This document shows positions 33,492-42,571 of a stretch of DNA of 64,000 nt, piece by piece. The stretch is from Planctomycetota bacterium (GTDB lineage: Bacteria; Planctomycetota; UBA1135; JACQFD01). The notes beneath the pieces were generated by a model. It worked only from the letters and a program-made list of their open reading frames with translations. It was not told the origin of the DNA and made no database searches. Numbering within the stretch: the first letter of the stretch is position 1; the number at the start of each line of letters is the position of its first letter. A program made the position numbers and the translations under genes. The DNA lies in contig JACQFD010000021.1 of NCBI GenBank assembly GCA_016200225.1, positions 1-64,000 of the forward strand. Reading direction: 5' to 3'.

Positions 33492-33725
33492 GTGTTAACA
33501 ATAACAATTTCACGGACGTTTGAACAGCTCTTTTTTGGGTCAATACAATATTAGAAACCAAGTGTAAAAAGTTGAGGTTTTCATTGGAGTTCTTGGGCAA
33601 ATAGAAATCCGAAACTAATAATTACTAAATAGTTATCCACAGGCACAATGGCGCGCAATGTTGAAAATCCCGACCCGGCCCCAAATCCTCTTAGCTCCCA
33701 TTTGGGCATCGTCGCCCAATAAAAT

Positions 33726-33753
33726 GCAGCCTGGCGCGTGAGCGCGAGGCTGC
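33726..33753 (-). terminator. strong terminator
   Basis: GCAGCCTGGCGC-(4 nt)-GCGCGAGGCTGC with one mismatch, followed on the minus strand by ATTTTATT. The stem sequence resembles the terminator at 29673, which follows the paralogous gene. Confidence 0.8.
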
Positions 33754-33771
33754 GTGGGCGGGAACCGTCGA

Positions 33772-34074
33772 TCAGTAGTCTTCTGGGAGTAGGACCGTGG
33801 TGAGCGAACGGTCCCATTCTGTAATGATCCAGAACTTGGTCCCATCTGTGGCCGTGTAGACCGAGAGTAGGCGTTCACCGGTTTGGAGCGCGCGTTCGTT
33901 CGCTCCCCAGTCTTCGGTATCGACTTCGCCCCAGTCGCCCGTGACGTGTCTCGCAAGTCCGGCATGCACCGCCTCGTGGTTCAAGCGTTCGAGCGCATGC
34001 GATGTGATGACGAGCCTTCCGAGCGGAAAGCGGGCCGGCCGCGGCGTCGGAATGAAGCCGTTAGGGAGTGGCAT
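33772..34074 (-). CDS. plasmid-type 100-aa protein (paralogue 2)
   Basis: 100 residues: ARFPLGRLVITSHALERLNHE, LARHVTGDWGEV, FWIITEWDRSLTTVLLPEDY. This is the canonical form of the family, which usually ends in LLPEDY. It is commonly found next to RadC-like genes on mobile elements, as here: it overlaps the radC-like gene by 14 bp. It is related to the product at 29724. Function unknown; likely part of the element backbone. Confidence 0.8.
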   Translation of the reverse strand: MPLPNGFIPTPRPARFPLGRLVITSHALERLNHEAVHAGLARHVTGDWGEVDTEDWGANERALQTGERLLSVYTATDGTKFWIITEWDRSLTTVLLPEDY

Positions 34075-34582
34075 GGCTTCCTCCGGTACCCGAGATCGAA
34101 GTCAGCGCTCCGCTCTCAAGGAACGAGAAGTGGCGGCCATCTCCGACGACGACATGGTCGAGGACCGGCACGCCGACAAGCTCGACGACCTCTCGCAGGC
34201 GCCGCGTCACCGCGAAGTCTTCTGCGCTTGGCTGAGGTTCGCCGCTCGGGTGATTATGAGCAATCACTATCGATGCTGCGCCGAACACAATCGCAGGACG
34301 GAACACATCGCGGGGATGAACAATCGCCGCATTGAGCGTGCCGATGCTCACTTCAGCATATCCCTTGATCCGGTTTCGGCCGTCGAGGAGAAACACAATA
34401 AAGTGTTCTCTCTCATCAGCCGGGATAAGTGCCCGAGCCGCTTCCGCGAGGTCCGATGCACCACGCGTGCGTTGCAAGAGCGGTGGGCAGGGTTCCGCGA
34501 CGCACTCGACGTGAATAGTAACTTTCCAATGTGTTTCGCGATGGCAGATCCTATCGCTAGTAAGAGAGTCTTCGGAATCCAT
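34061..34582 (-). CDS. radC: RadC-like JAB/MPN-domain protein
   Basis: 173 residues. FIVFLLDGRNRIKGYAEVSIG, then IVIAHNHPSGEPQPSAED holding the JAMM metal motif (H109-x-H111, S113, D122), then LDHVVVGDGRHFSFLESG. The helix-hairpin-helix N-terminus of chromosomal RadC is absent, as in mobile-element RadC proteins. The fold is a metalloprotease-like JAB domain; true activity in the family is unproven. ATG 34582 was chosen over 34594 because a GGAGG ribosome site lies six bases upstream of it. Confidence 0.85.
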   Translation of the reverse strand: MDSEDSLTSDRICHRETHWKVTIHVECVAEPCPPLLQRTRGASDLAEAARALIPADEREHFIVFLLDGRNRIKGYAEVSIGTLNAAIVHPRDVFRPAIVFGAASIVIAHNHPSGEPQPSAEDFAVTRRLREVVELVGVPVLDHVVVGDGRHFSFLESGALTSISGTGGSHATP

Positions 34583-34884
34583 GACGTCCTCCATGGGACA
34601 GGGAAATGCGGCGTCCCAGGAGAAACAGAAGACAGAAGGCGTGGCGCCTAATCCTCCTTAGCGCGCCGCTTTGGAAACGAACTGCTCTCAGAATCAGGCC
34701 ATTATTCCGTCTAATAAAGACTCCGCAATGTGCCGAGACAGGCAATGATCCGTATCGTTCATATTCGGTCGCGCAACTCGGCCTCTTACGCAGCCGCGGC
34801 CTCCAAACTTCATAAACGGGGCTCCGAATCGGAAGTGCTCGGAAAGTTTCTGTGCCTGCCACCGGTCCTCCAACGCCCGTTGAC
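34583..34884. other. gap between radC-like gene and PIN-like gene
   Basis: About 300 bp with no convincing gene, hairpin or RNA on either strand. It should carry the promoter of the radC-like operon. Frames that stay open here have no domain signal. Confidence 0.4.
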
Positions 34885-35529
34885 TCAGCAGCGGCCAGGC
34901 TTACTGGTACGACCCGCGCGTTCGTAATTGATTATTGGTCTCAATGCTATGCGCGGAAGACTTGGACACTGCTTGGCACGTTCAATCCCAAGCGTCGTTA
35001 CGACCCAATCCCAATCTTTAGCAAGAACACGCATACGCCCAAAACGAAGCGCATCGAATAGCGCGTCCACTAATCCAGCTTGACCAAGCGATTTGGCGAC
35101 CTCAGCTCGACGAAACAAGTCAACTGTACAAAACATGTAACAGTTCGGAAATAGTGTGGAAACGATCCGCCGCGGTTTTTTGTCATCGAGGACGATTGCC
35201 GTATTGCATATGGCCGCGAATGCGATTGTGGCTGATTCTCCATCGTCGAGATCATCCGGCTCAGTAGCGCCTGTCAATGATACCAATAGGTCGTGATGGA
35301 TCGGCTCAAGAGCGAGTAGTCCCAGAACGCCATCATCAATTTCGGCCCGCAGCGGATCAATTGCTGGTTGCCTAGTTCGTGCGTTCCGTTTTATCTCTCG
35401 GTAAGCCCGGTCAACCATGAACACAGGAGCGGGAAGACAGCGCACAATTTCACGAAACCGTCCACTGGCGGCCAGATTGATGGACGCGCTGGTATCCAGC
35501 GCGATCGATGTAAAGACTCCGTCGCTCAC
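34885..35529 (-). CDS. PIN-like ribonuclease domain protein (DUF3368-type)
   Basis: 214 residues. IALDTSASINLA (D12), an acidic REI/E45 position, LDDGESATIAFA (D96, E98) and AIVLDDKKPRR (D115/D116) give the four-acid metal site of PIN/DUF3368 nucleases. The C-terminal 60 residues (GRMRVLAKDWDWVVTTLG) are extra. It starts with GTG, overlapping the stop of the XRE-ImmA gene (GTGA), and is last of four coupled genes. In ordinary toxin-antitoxin loci such PIN proteins cleave RNA. Here it follows an XRE-ImmA regulator and a QueC-like enzyme, so it is the probable effector of the operon. Confidence 0.72.
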   Translation of the reverse strand: MSDGVFTSIALDTSASINLAASGRFREIVRCLPAPVFMVDRAYREIKRNARTRQPAIDPLRAEIDDGVLGLLALEPIHHDLLVSLTGATEPDDLDDGESATIAFAAICNTAIVLDDKKPRRIVSTLFPNCYMFCTVDLFRRAEVAKSLGQAGLVDALFDALRFGRMRVLAKDWDWVVTTLGIERAKQCPSLPRIALRPIINYERAGRTSKPGRC

Positions 35530-36671
35530 GTGACGTCAGTTTCCTCCGCCTCCTCATCTTTGAGTGTATCAATTAGGTCTCGTGCTTCGACTTGGTCAAG
35601 GGCGAACATGCTTGCCACCTGCTGTTCGGAGAGCATACCGCGCTCGTGAGCCTCGACAACAAGTGAAGCCAATCTAAGTAGCCGTCGCGCCGGATGTGTA
35701 GTCTCCGCCTCCGCGCCGATGATCGCACGTTCGATAGTCTTTGTAAGCCCACGGTCCTGTAGCCGTTCAAAGGTTTGCGCGGGAAGCACCTCAAGTTGCT
35801 CCAAGCGCCTCGCCATCGCTTCGGACGATACATTAAACTGATGAGCCATTAGAACGAGGTGTCGCGCTGAGAAACGCCCTTCCGCCCCAACATATTCTTT
35901 GAACACCTTGCGAATTGCCGGCGCGGGCATAAGAAACGCTGCGGCAAACCGTGTCGCAAAGCGTTCGGTCCGTATATTATCGTGGTCTAGGCATACCTCA
36001 GTTGCACGACGCCGGGTGGTAAGTAGATGGCCGAATTCATGTGCGGCTGAGATATTCTGCCGAACACTCGGATGATTCGAGTTTATTAGTATACACGCTC
36101 CGATTTCTGGACTGTAAGCGAAGACTCCGGAAATGTTCGATGGAAGAGAATGAAGAAACACCCGAACACCAAGTTCTAATTCCAAGAACGAGAACAGATC
36201 TTGGATGGGACCGTGGCCTAATCCAAACTCTCCTCTGATTTCTAATGCCAGATCTTCGGCTTGCTGATCGACATTGCCACGTCCTATTTCACGCAGCGCT
36301 GGATAATTAGCAATGATCTGCTTGCCGAGCCGATGCTCGAGTTCCACCGTTGCTGTGGCAAGCCTCCGTAGTACTTCGATTGTTGCGAGGCTTGCTTCCT
36401 CGTTGCCAGACACAACAGTGGTACGCCGGAAATTTGTGGCAAGGTCAACTTGAAGCGCGTAGCGACGCTGAAGCGCATTTGTATTTGTTTTGTAGAGTTC
36501 CGCGAATTGTACGAGTTCATGGGAACTTACTGGGCGTTCATCGGCTTCGATAGCAACGACCGTCGTGCGTGCCAATCCCAGGGCGTGCGCCGCCTGCTGC
36601 TGCGTAATTCCAACGCTTGTGCGCGCGATCTGGAGCCGTTTACCTAGCGATTGCGGGTCTGTCGCAGTCAT
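35526..36671 (-). CDS. XRE-ImmA/IrrE metallopeptidase regulator
   Basis: 381 residues. The N-terminal Cro/C1 helix-turn-helix (LGKRLQIARTSVGITQQQAAHAL, TTVVAIEADERP) is joined to a COG2856/ImmA zinc peptidase domain with AAHEFGHLL (HEFGH at 211-215) and a downstream DNIRTERFATRFAAAFLMP Glu/Asn region as in IrrE. Such proteins cleave a repressor or antitoxin, or combine repression and cleavage in one chain. Both neighbours overlap it by four bases (ATGA upstream, GTGA downstream). It probably senses damage or infection and switches the operon on, or licenses the PIN-like effector. Confidence 0.85.
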   Translation of the reverse strand: MTATDPQSLGKRLQIARTSVGITQQQAAHALGLARTTVVAIEADERPVSSHELVQFAELYKTNTNALQRRYALQVDLATNFRRTTVVSGNEEASLATIEVLRRLATATVELEHRLGKQIIANYPALREIGRGNVDQQAEDLALEIRGEFGLGHGPIQDLFSFLELELGVRVFLHSLPSNISGVFAYSPEIGACILINSNHPSVRQNISAAHEFGHLLTTRRRATEVCLDHDNIRTERFATRFAAAFLMPAPAIRKVFKEYVGAEGRFSARHLVLMAHQFNVSSEAMARRLEQLEVLPAQTFERLQDRGLTKTIERAIIGAEAETTHPARRLLRLASLVVEAHERGMLSEQQVASMFALDQVEARDLIDTLKDEEAEETDVT

Positions 36672-38080
36672 CGTTGGTCTATGAGCTCAGTGAGCCAGGA
36701 GGACGAAGGTAGTTTGCCTACGAATTGCTTCCACTCGGCGGAATGGCGAGCAAGAAGGCCGCGAATTGAGGTTCTTGTTTCCGTGAAGCCACCACCGATT
36801 GCTTCATCGATCTCAAAAGCGGTCTGATCCACACTGGAAGGGTTAGGGCCTTCCGTAGCGATGTCGGCTAAGTGTTGGTGTGCGAGCACTCCATGAATGG
36901 CAATGTTCCAATCATTCTCTTTAGTTTGAATATGATATTTCGCTAATACTGACTTTGCGAGAGTAGACGCCCGCAGATCGCTCCAAAGATACGGCTCCTG
37001 ATCGGACCAATCTTCCAGCGACACGGCGATCGCTAGTCTCCTCAATATGCATCCCGTGCAAATCCCGCAATGCTGTGGGAGCCCCGATACCGCTTTATCC
37101 CTTAGGTTTCTCGCGCACGATTTTGTGCGTCGGAAGTCGCCGAGGTGCCCACGTTCATGTAGGTAACGTAACACTTCACCTTTGGTTTTCCAAAGATGTG
37201 GATGTTGGAAAGTCGGAGCATTGCAGCCCCAAATGGTGCGAAGGAACCGGTGCAGTCGAACTGTAAATTTCGGGTGAGTCGAACAATGCGGATGCTCATT
37301 TCCGTACGGAATAATCGATGGGCCCAGCGCTCCCTGTCCGGACTCGGGTACGGTAACCGCTTCGGCACCAGCGAGTTTGCATGCGATTGCGGCAACGCAA
37401 TAAAAGAGAAATGTCCTTCCGCGTCCGGTGGATTCGGCGTGTTTGCCGGCGCGAGGGTGAATAGGAAGGGTTACGCGATAGCAACGTTGGTGTAGCGCCT
37501 GCACAGATCCTTTAGAGATCGAACTGACAGAGTTGCTATGTCCGGTTGTGATTAGGAAAGGCCGGACCGTCGGGCGATCGACCAACACACGCTGAAGCTC
37601 CGCGAAGGAATCAAGGCCTCCGCTGTATGGCAGAACAACATCAAGCGCACCGACATCCGGTTGAATCGTGAGCTGTAGCGCACGACTGTCGCGGGGACGT
37701 GTTGTAAATGAAAACTCCCATATGTCGCCAGTAAGAGTCTGCAGAGCCTCGATAAGTGCCCGGCGTACGGTGACGGATGACCATCGCTCGACGTCATGTA
37801 CTGGTACGCACGCTCTTAATTGGCGTTGCCAGCCGCTCGAACGCCGACGTCGAACTGTACGATCCATAAAAGCGACAGCTCCGGCTACTATGAGAAGGTC
37901 GATGTCGACTTCGTCTAGCCGCCGCAGACAGTACTTCTCAAGAACGCTATAATTTAGTTCGAGATCGCCTCTTGGTTGGATTCGGCACGGAGTCGCGTTT
38001 GGCCACTGTTGCGTTGCTCCGGGGAGCAACATTTCAAACTCGTGCGGCATGTCGCACAGGCTAAGGACAGGCTTGCTCAT
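36668..38080 (-). CDS. QueC/QatC-like PP-loop deazaguanine-type enzyme
   Basis: 470 residues, about twice the length of housekeeping QueC. The first 145 residues are extra and unrecognised. The adenylating PP-loop is VVLPYSGGLDSFAELQ (152-158), with LITTGHSNS and AVTVPESGQGALGPS as later nucleotide- and substrate-site segments. The QueC zinc site is SCAR plus HCGICTGC (C322, C338, C341, C344). QueC turns carboxy-deazaguanine into preQ0. Defence homologues (QatC of Qat, Cap9 of CBASS) are thought to attach a deazaguanine to a protein partner. No queDEF or folE genes are nearby, which argues against queuosine synthesis. It overlaps both flanking genes by four bases. The enzyme family is firm; use in defence is inferred. 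Confidence 0.85.
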   Translation of the reverse strand: MSKPVLSLCDMPHEFEMLLPGATQQWPNATPCRIQPRGDLELNYSVLEKYCLRRLDEVDIDLLIVAGAVAFMDRTVRRRRSSGWQRQLRACVPVHDVERWSSVTVRRALIEALQTLTGDIWEFSFTTRPRDSRALQLTIQPDVGALDVVLPYSGGLDSFAELQRVLVDRPTVRPFLITTGHSNSVSSISKGSVQALHQRCYRVTLPIHPRAGKHAESTGRGRTFLFYCVAAIACKLAGAEAVTVPESGQGALGPSIIPYGNEHPHCSTHPKFTVRLHRFLRTIWGCNAPTFQHPHLWKTKGEVLRYLHERGHLGDFRRTKSCARNLRDKAVSGLPQHCGICTGCILRRLAIAVSLEDWSDQEPYLWSDLRASTLAKSVLAKYHIQTKENDWNIAIHGVLAHQHLADIATEGPNPSSVDQTAFEIDEAIGGGFTETRTSIRGLLARHSAEWKQFVGKLPSSSWLTELIDQR

Positions 38081-38610
38081 AGCAGGTCTTCCTCGGGATC
38101 GAAAACCTTGGACGCAGTGACGAAGGGCGCGGCTTTGCCGTGGTTAATCACCTGATCACAGCACGCGTCAATCTGTGATGGGGCAAGAGCTGCTGCCAAT
38201 CGATTCCTCATTGCCGGCACATCGCGTGGCGACTTCATCCGAACGTGGCCTTCAATGGCGCGAAGATGGGCTTCGACTTGCGACTGCATGGCGCTCTTGA
38301 GGCCACGCTCCACCGCCCTCTCGCCCTTTTCCCCCTGCGCAAGATGACGACTGACGTGGCTTTGAACCAGCAAGTCGAACGAAGAACGAGGTTGAGGGAA
38401 CGCGCCGCTCGGATCGATTCCCGGCAACAGCTGCTGCGGACTCGCAAGGCATTCCCTCAACGCAGGTATGAACGATGGCGAGAGTGCGCGCAAATCGGAA
38501 TTGATGGCGTTTATTGCGGACCGCTCCACGTCGCCAAGACGCATGCACGCTCTCATGAGCGACTTGTAGCCGCGGGGTACCGGGGCGCCCTTGTGGAGGT
38601 CATCACGCAC
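38077..38610 (-). CDS. hypothetical first gene of the QueC-like operon
   Basis: 177 residues, not recognised. Mostly helical, with GYKSLMRACMRLGDVERSAINAIN, LVQSHVSRHLAQGEKGERAV and EAHLRAIEGHVRM segments. There is no signal peptide or membrane span. Its stop overlaps the QueC-like start (ATGA). Position and size make it a possible acceptor protein modified by the QueC-like enzyme, analogous to the protein partner of QatC, but no sequence match supports this. It is transcribed divergently from the helicase operon across a 155-bp promoter region. Confidence 0.65.
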   Translation of the reverse strand: MRDDLHKGAPVPRGYKSLMRACMRLGDVERSAINAINSDLRALSPSFIPALRECLASPQQLLPGIDPSGAFPQPRSSFDLLVQSHVSRHLAQGEKGERAVERGLKSAMQSQVEAHLRAIEGHVRMKSPRDVPAMRNRLAAALAPSQIDACCDQVINHGKAAPFVTASKVFDPEEDLL

Positions 38611-38765
38611 AGGTGAGAAGTTCGCCGATTCATTCGACTAAGTCAACAAGAATGTAAAATACATCGGACAATGTCATAACCATCGGCAGCCATCTACGCT
38701 AACCTTGGGATCCTTGGCCGGATAAGAGTCGACCGGATGGCATGCGCCAATGGTGACGGGACGCG
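38611..38765. promoter_or_regulatory. divergent promoter region between two defence operons
   Basis: 155 bp, AT-richer than the flanks, between the QueC-like operon (minus) and the helicase operon (plus). It must hold both promoters. I see no clear palindromic operator. Confidence 0.45.
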
Positions 38766-38978
38766 GTGTCCAAGCGCGATATCATCGTTATGGATCAGGA
38801 GCTTACGACTGAGCGCGCGGAAACCTCCTCAGCGCTTATCTTGCGCGAAAGAGCACTTCTCGCGACAATCTGCGCTGTGAAACTCGTGTTCCAAGCTCCC
38901 GCGCGCGCCGCCCCACGAACACGCGAATATGCGCTTGAAATTGCCTTTTATGTCGCCGCGGCAATCCGGCAGCTATGA
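38766..38978 (+). CDS. small leader protein coupled to the helicase gene
   Basis: 70 residues from GTG 38766, or 62 from ATG 38790. TTERAETSSALILRERALL then APRTREYALEIAFYVAAAIRQL. Helical, unrecognised. Its TGA overlaps the ATG of the helicase (ATGA at 38975), which is the main reason to think it is real. It could be a translational coupler or a small regulatory subunit. Confidence 0.5.
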   Translation: MSKRDIIVMDQELTTERAETSSALILRERALLATICAVKLVFQAPARAAPRTREYALEIAFYVAAAIRQL

Positions 38979-41900
38979 AACAGTCAGGCGAGTCTCGGGC
39001 AACGGAAGGAACGCAAGACCCCAAGGAAGCGGTGACGCCGCCAAGCAGCACCCAGTTTCCCATAGGCCAGCGCGTTCATCTCCCTGGCCACTTCCCTGGC
39101 CCCGTCACGCTCGAGCGCGTTCGCCCGATCGGCCAGAGCTTCGAGTGCTGGGTGCGTCTCGCCGATGGCACTCTCAACGACACCGTGATCTCCCCCGACG
39201 AGGCTGAAGCTCTTCTCGGTGGCGCGACAGCCACGACGAACTCCGCGGAACCCGTGAACGCGGAACAGCTTCGCCTCTTGATTGAGTCCTCGCGGATCCG
39301 GCTCGCTTACGCGCACGATCGCCATTTCGCGGTCAGCCTCTCCGGCATCCGCACGCTTCCGCACCAGATTGAGGCTGTTTACCAGCGAATGCTCCTCCAG
39401 CCGCGCCTCCGCTTCCTGCTCGCCGACGATCCGGGTGCGGGAAAAACAATCATGGCGGGCCTGCTCATAAAGGAAATGAAGCTGCGCGAAGCAATTGATC
39501 GCGTTCTTGTGCTGTGTCCCGCGCCACTCACGATCCAGTGGCAGGACGAGCTTTCCAAGTGGTTCAGCGAGAGCTTTGAAATTATTGATTCCGCCCGCGA
39601 CAAGGGACAATTAATCAATCCGTGGGAGAAGGAATCACAAGTCATCGCTTCGCTTGATTACGCAAAACAGGACGACGTGCGCGAGCGCGTGTGCCAGCAG
39701 CGCTGGGACCTCGTGATTATTGATGAGGCCCACAAATGCAGCGCCTACACGAAGAAATCGAAGACCGGTGACGACGTTGACAAGACGAAGCGCTACCAGC
39801 TTGCCGAGCGACTTGCCTCAACAACTGATAATCTCCTGCTACTGACGGCCACGCCACACCACGGCGATGACGACCGCTTCTCGCACTTTATTAGGCTCCT
39901 CGATCCTGACGTGTTTCCGGAGCCGCACCGCCTGGGCGACCGCGCGCGCGAGATCCGCCGCGAGATTCTCAAGCTCGGCCAGAATTGTCCATGGGCGCTA
40001 CGCCGACTGAAGGAAGACCTTCGTGACCTGAACGGGAATCGCATCTTTCCCGATCGTCACGCCCACACCGTGCCCTTCCGTCTCAATCGTGAGGAATACG
40101 ATCTCTACAAGGCCGTCACGGCCTATATCAATCAATTCCTGCCCCACCAGGGAACAGGCGGAAAACGGCAGAGCGTTGCTTTGGCGCGCACCGTGCTCCA
40201 GCGCCGCCTCGCAAGCTCGACGATGGCAATATTTGAATCCATCCGTCGTCGCCTCGAAAAGCAAGAGCGGCTCCTCCAAGAGCTGGAAGAACTGCCTCCC
40301 CAGCAGCGCGCAAAACGGCTTAGACAGATCCAAGGCCGGCTGGAGGATGCGGAGCAGGACGAGGACGACCTCGACGACGAAGATCGCGACCGGCTCGCTG
40401 ACGAAGCAACAGTTGCTACCGAGTTGGATCATCTCCGCGCGGAGATCGCTGCGATCCGCGAGCTCCTCACCTACGCACGCAAGGTCAAAGACCGCGCGTC
40501 GGATACCAAGCTCGCCGCATTGCGCGACTGCCTCGCGGCCGCGGAATTTAAGGAACTGCAGGACGGCCGCGGAAAGTTACTGATTTTTACCGAGCACCGC
40601 GACACGCTGAAGTACATCCGCGAGCAACTCGAGAAGTGGGGATATTCAACGTGTGAGATCCACGGTGGCATGAACCCGCGCGAGCGGAAGGCCGCGCAGG
40701 AGAAATTCCGGACCGGCGTGCAAATTTGCGTCGCTACAGAGGCCGCAGGCGAAGGCATCAATCTTCAGTTCTGCCATTTGATGATTAACTATGACCTGCC
40801 ATGGAATCCCACGCGGCTCGAGCAGCGCCTCGGCCGCATCCATCGCATCGGGCAGGAACGAGACTGCTACGCGTTTAACTTTGTTGCGAGTGAGTCCGAG
40901 GATGGCGAGCCGATCGTCGAGGGTCGCATCCTCGAGCGGCTCCTGGCGAAGCTCAAGATCATGAAGGAGGTCCTTGATGATCGCGTATTCGATGTGATTG
41001 GCGAGGTGCTCTCCCTCAACAATGTTAATCTTCCCGAAATGCTGCGGGAGGTCGCTTCCAATCCGGGAAGCCTCGACGACTACCTCGATCAAATTGAACG
41101 CATCGATCCCCGCAAACTTGAACAATACGAAGAATCGACGGGTATTGCCCTTGCCCGCGCGCATGTTGATTTCTCGGGATTCCAGCAGGCGGAGGTCACA
41201 GCGGAAGAGCGCCGCCTAATGCCACAATACGTGGAAGATTACTTTGTGAAGGCGTCCCGCGAGCTCGGCCTCAAGATTGATCAACGCGCCGATTTGCTCT
41301 GGCGGATCGAACACGTGCTTGCCGATGTGCGCGCGGACCGGCTGGAGTCCGTCCGACGGCTTGGCAAGCCGGAGACTACATATCGCAAAGTTACCTTTCG
41401 GAAGGACCACCTTATGCAGGACCAGCATCTCGACGCCGTCCTCGTGGGGCCGGGTCATGTGTTGTATGCGGCGATTGATGAACGAATTAACGAAAAGCTC
41501 GCGAGCCTGCGCGGAGGATCTGCTGTCTTTGTTGACTGCATGAGCGAGGAACCCTACCGGCTCCACTTCCTTGAGTTATCAATTCTCGGGCAGAACACCA
41601 AAGGCGAACAACACACTATTCACGGGGAGCTGATCGCGGTCAGGGAGAACCTCTATACGACAGATCCTACCCGTCGGTTCGAAGTCGTGCCCGCGGATTG
41701 CCTGCTCGATTTGCCACCGCACCCGAAACCCCCCGCTACAATTGACAGAGTTGAGGCGGGCCCGGCCTCCGATTTCCTCCGCAGTACGCACCAGATGGAT
41801 GTTCGCCGGAGATGTCAGGAAGACCGGCACAAGTATCTTGAAATTGCGCGCTCTTACCTGCAGCAGTCTTTTGATGCTCGGCTGCGCGCCGCCCAGGATC

Positions 41901-42571
41901 GCGTGATGTCGCTGCATGCGCGCGAAAAGACGAGCGAGGACGTTGCTATTGCGTTGAAGCGCGCGGAGAACGACCTCGAAGACCTCTCCCGCACGCAGCG
42001 CTCCCGCATGGAGGGCCTTTCGCGCCTGGAGCTGGCGAAGCCGGGGCCAGTTCGCCATATCGGGACGGCCCTGGTGGTCCCGTCCGCTGACATCCCGGTC
42101 AATGAGCTGAGCGCAGCCCTTGGCGGAACCGACGCGGTCCACCGCAGGAAAGCCGAGATCGCGGCGGAGGATCATGTGATTACCTTTGAATCTGCAAACC
42201 AACGCGAATGTGAACGGGTCGGCAATCTTAAAATTGGTTTTGACATTCGTAGCCTCGCCCCAGCCGATGCCCAAGGTCGACGCGATCCGGTCACCGGAAT
42301 CCGCCGAATCGAAGTCAAGGGCTACGCACGCGGCACGGCCATCCAGCTCACAACAAATGAGTGGTACAAAGCCCTGCAGCTCGGCGACACGTATTGGTTG
42401 TATGTGGTCTGGGATCCACTGAACCGTCCCGACCCGGAACCGCTACGGGTCCAGAATCCCGCGAAACACCTTGACCACGCGAAGAAGGAAGTAGTGTCGG
42501 CGCGAATGTTTGTCATTCCGGCGGATGCGATTGAGGCTGCCGCCAAAGCTCAGCGTGGAGGAACATTATGA
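38975..42571 (+). CDS. SNF2-family helicase with C-terminal DUF3883, DrmD-like
   Basis: 1198 residues. Helicase motifs: LLADDPGAGKTIMAG (I, about 150-158), VIIDEAHKC (II, about 250), LLLTATPHHGD (III), LIFTEHRDTLKYI and ATEAAGEGINLQFC (V), DLPWNPTRLEQRLGRIHRIGQ-type VI (PTRLEQRLGRIHRIGQ). An acidic coiled coil (DAEQDEDDLDDEDRDRL) sits between the lobes. The C-terminus has DUF3883: VGFDIRS-like GFDIRSLAPAD, RRIEVKGYARG, LTTNEWYKALQLGDTYWLYVV. This is the layout of DrmD of class 1 DISARM and of helicases paired with DUF1156 methylases. It is ATP-driven and probably translocates on invading DNA. The stop overlaps the methylase start (ATGA). Confidence 0.88.
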   Translation: MKQSGESRATEGTQDPKEAVTPPSSTQFPIGQRVHLPGHFPGPVTLERVRPIGQSFECWVRLADGTLNDTVISPDEAEALLGGATATTNSAEPVNAEQLRLLIESSRIRLAYAHDRHFAVSLSGIRTLPHQIEAVYQRMLLQPRLRFLLADDPGAGKTIMAGLLIKEMKLREAIDRVLVLCPAPLTIQWQDELSKWFSESFEIIDSARDKGQLINPWEKESQVIASLDYAKQDDVRERVCQQRWDLVIIDEAHKCSAYTKKSKTGDDVDKTKRYQLAERLASTTDNLLLLTATPHHGDDDRFSHFIRLLDPDVFPEPHRLGDRAREIRREILKLGQNCPWALRRLKEDLRDLNGNRIFPDRHAHTVPFRLNREEYDLYKAVTAYINQFLPHQGTGGKRQSVALARTVLQRRLASSTMAIFESIRRRLEKQERLLQELEELPPQQRAKRLRQIQGRLEDAEQDEDDLDDEDRDRLADEATVATELDHLRAEIAAIRELLTYARKVKDRASDTKLAALRDCLAAAEFKELQDGRGKLLIFTEHRDTLKYIREQLEKWGYSTCEIHGGMNPRERKAAQEKFRTGVQICVATEAAGEGINLQFCHLMINYDLPWNPTRLEQRLGRIHRIGQERDCYAFNFVASESEDGEPIVEGRILERLLAKLKIMKEVLDDRVFDVIGEVLSLNNVNLPEMLREVASNPGSLDDYLDQIERIDPRKLEQYEESTGIALARAHVDFSGFQQAEVTAEERRLMPQYVEDYFVKASRELGLKIDQRADLLWRIEHVLADVRADRLESVRRLGKPETTYRKVTFRKDHLMQDQHLDAVLVGPGHVLYAAIDERINEKLASLRGGSAVFVDCMSEEPYRLHFLELSILGQNTKGEQHTIHGELIAVRENLYTTDPTRRFEVVPADCLLDLPPHPKPPATIDRVEAGPASDFLRSTHQMDVRRRCQEDRHKYLEIARSYLQQSFDARLRAAQDRVMSLHAREKTSEDVAIALKRAENDLEDLSRTQRSRMEGLSRLELAKPGPVRHIGTALVVPSADIPVNELSAALGGTDAVHRRKAEIAAEDHVITFESANQRECERVGNLKIGFDIRSLAPADAQGRRDPVTGIRRIEVKGYARGTAIQLTTNEWYKALQLGDTYWLYVVWDPLNRPDPEPLRVQNPAKHLDHAKKEVVSARMFVIPADAIEAAAKAQRGGTL

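Noticed and set aside
34557-34862. 101-codon minus-strand frame between radC-like and PIN-like genes
   Set aside because: Arg/Leu/Cys-rich product with no domain pattern, overlaps the radC-like gene, no ribosome site.
34885-38610. Canonical QatABCD system
   Set aside because: Only a QatC-like protein is present. There is no AAA+ QatA or TatD-type QatD, and the partners are XRE-ImmA and PIN-like proteins.
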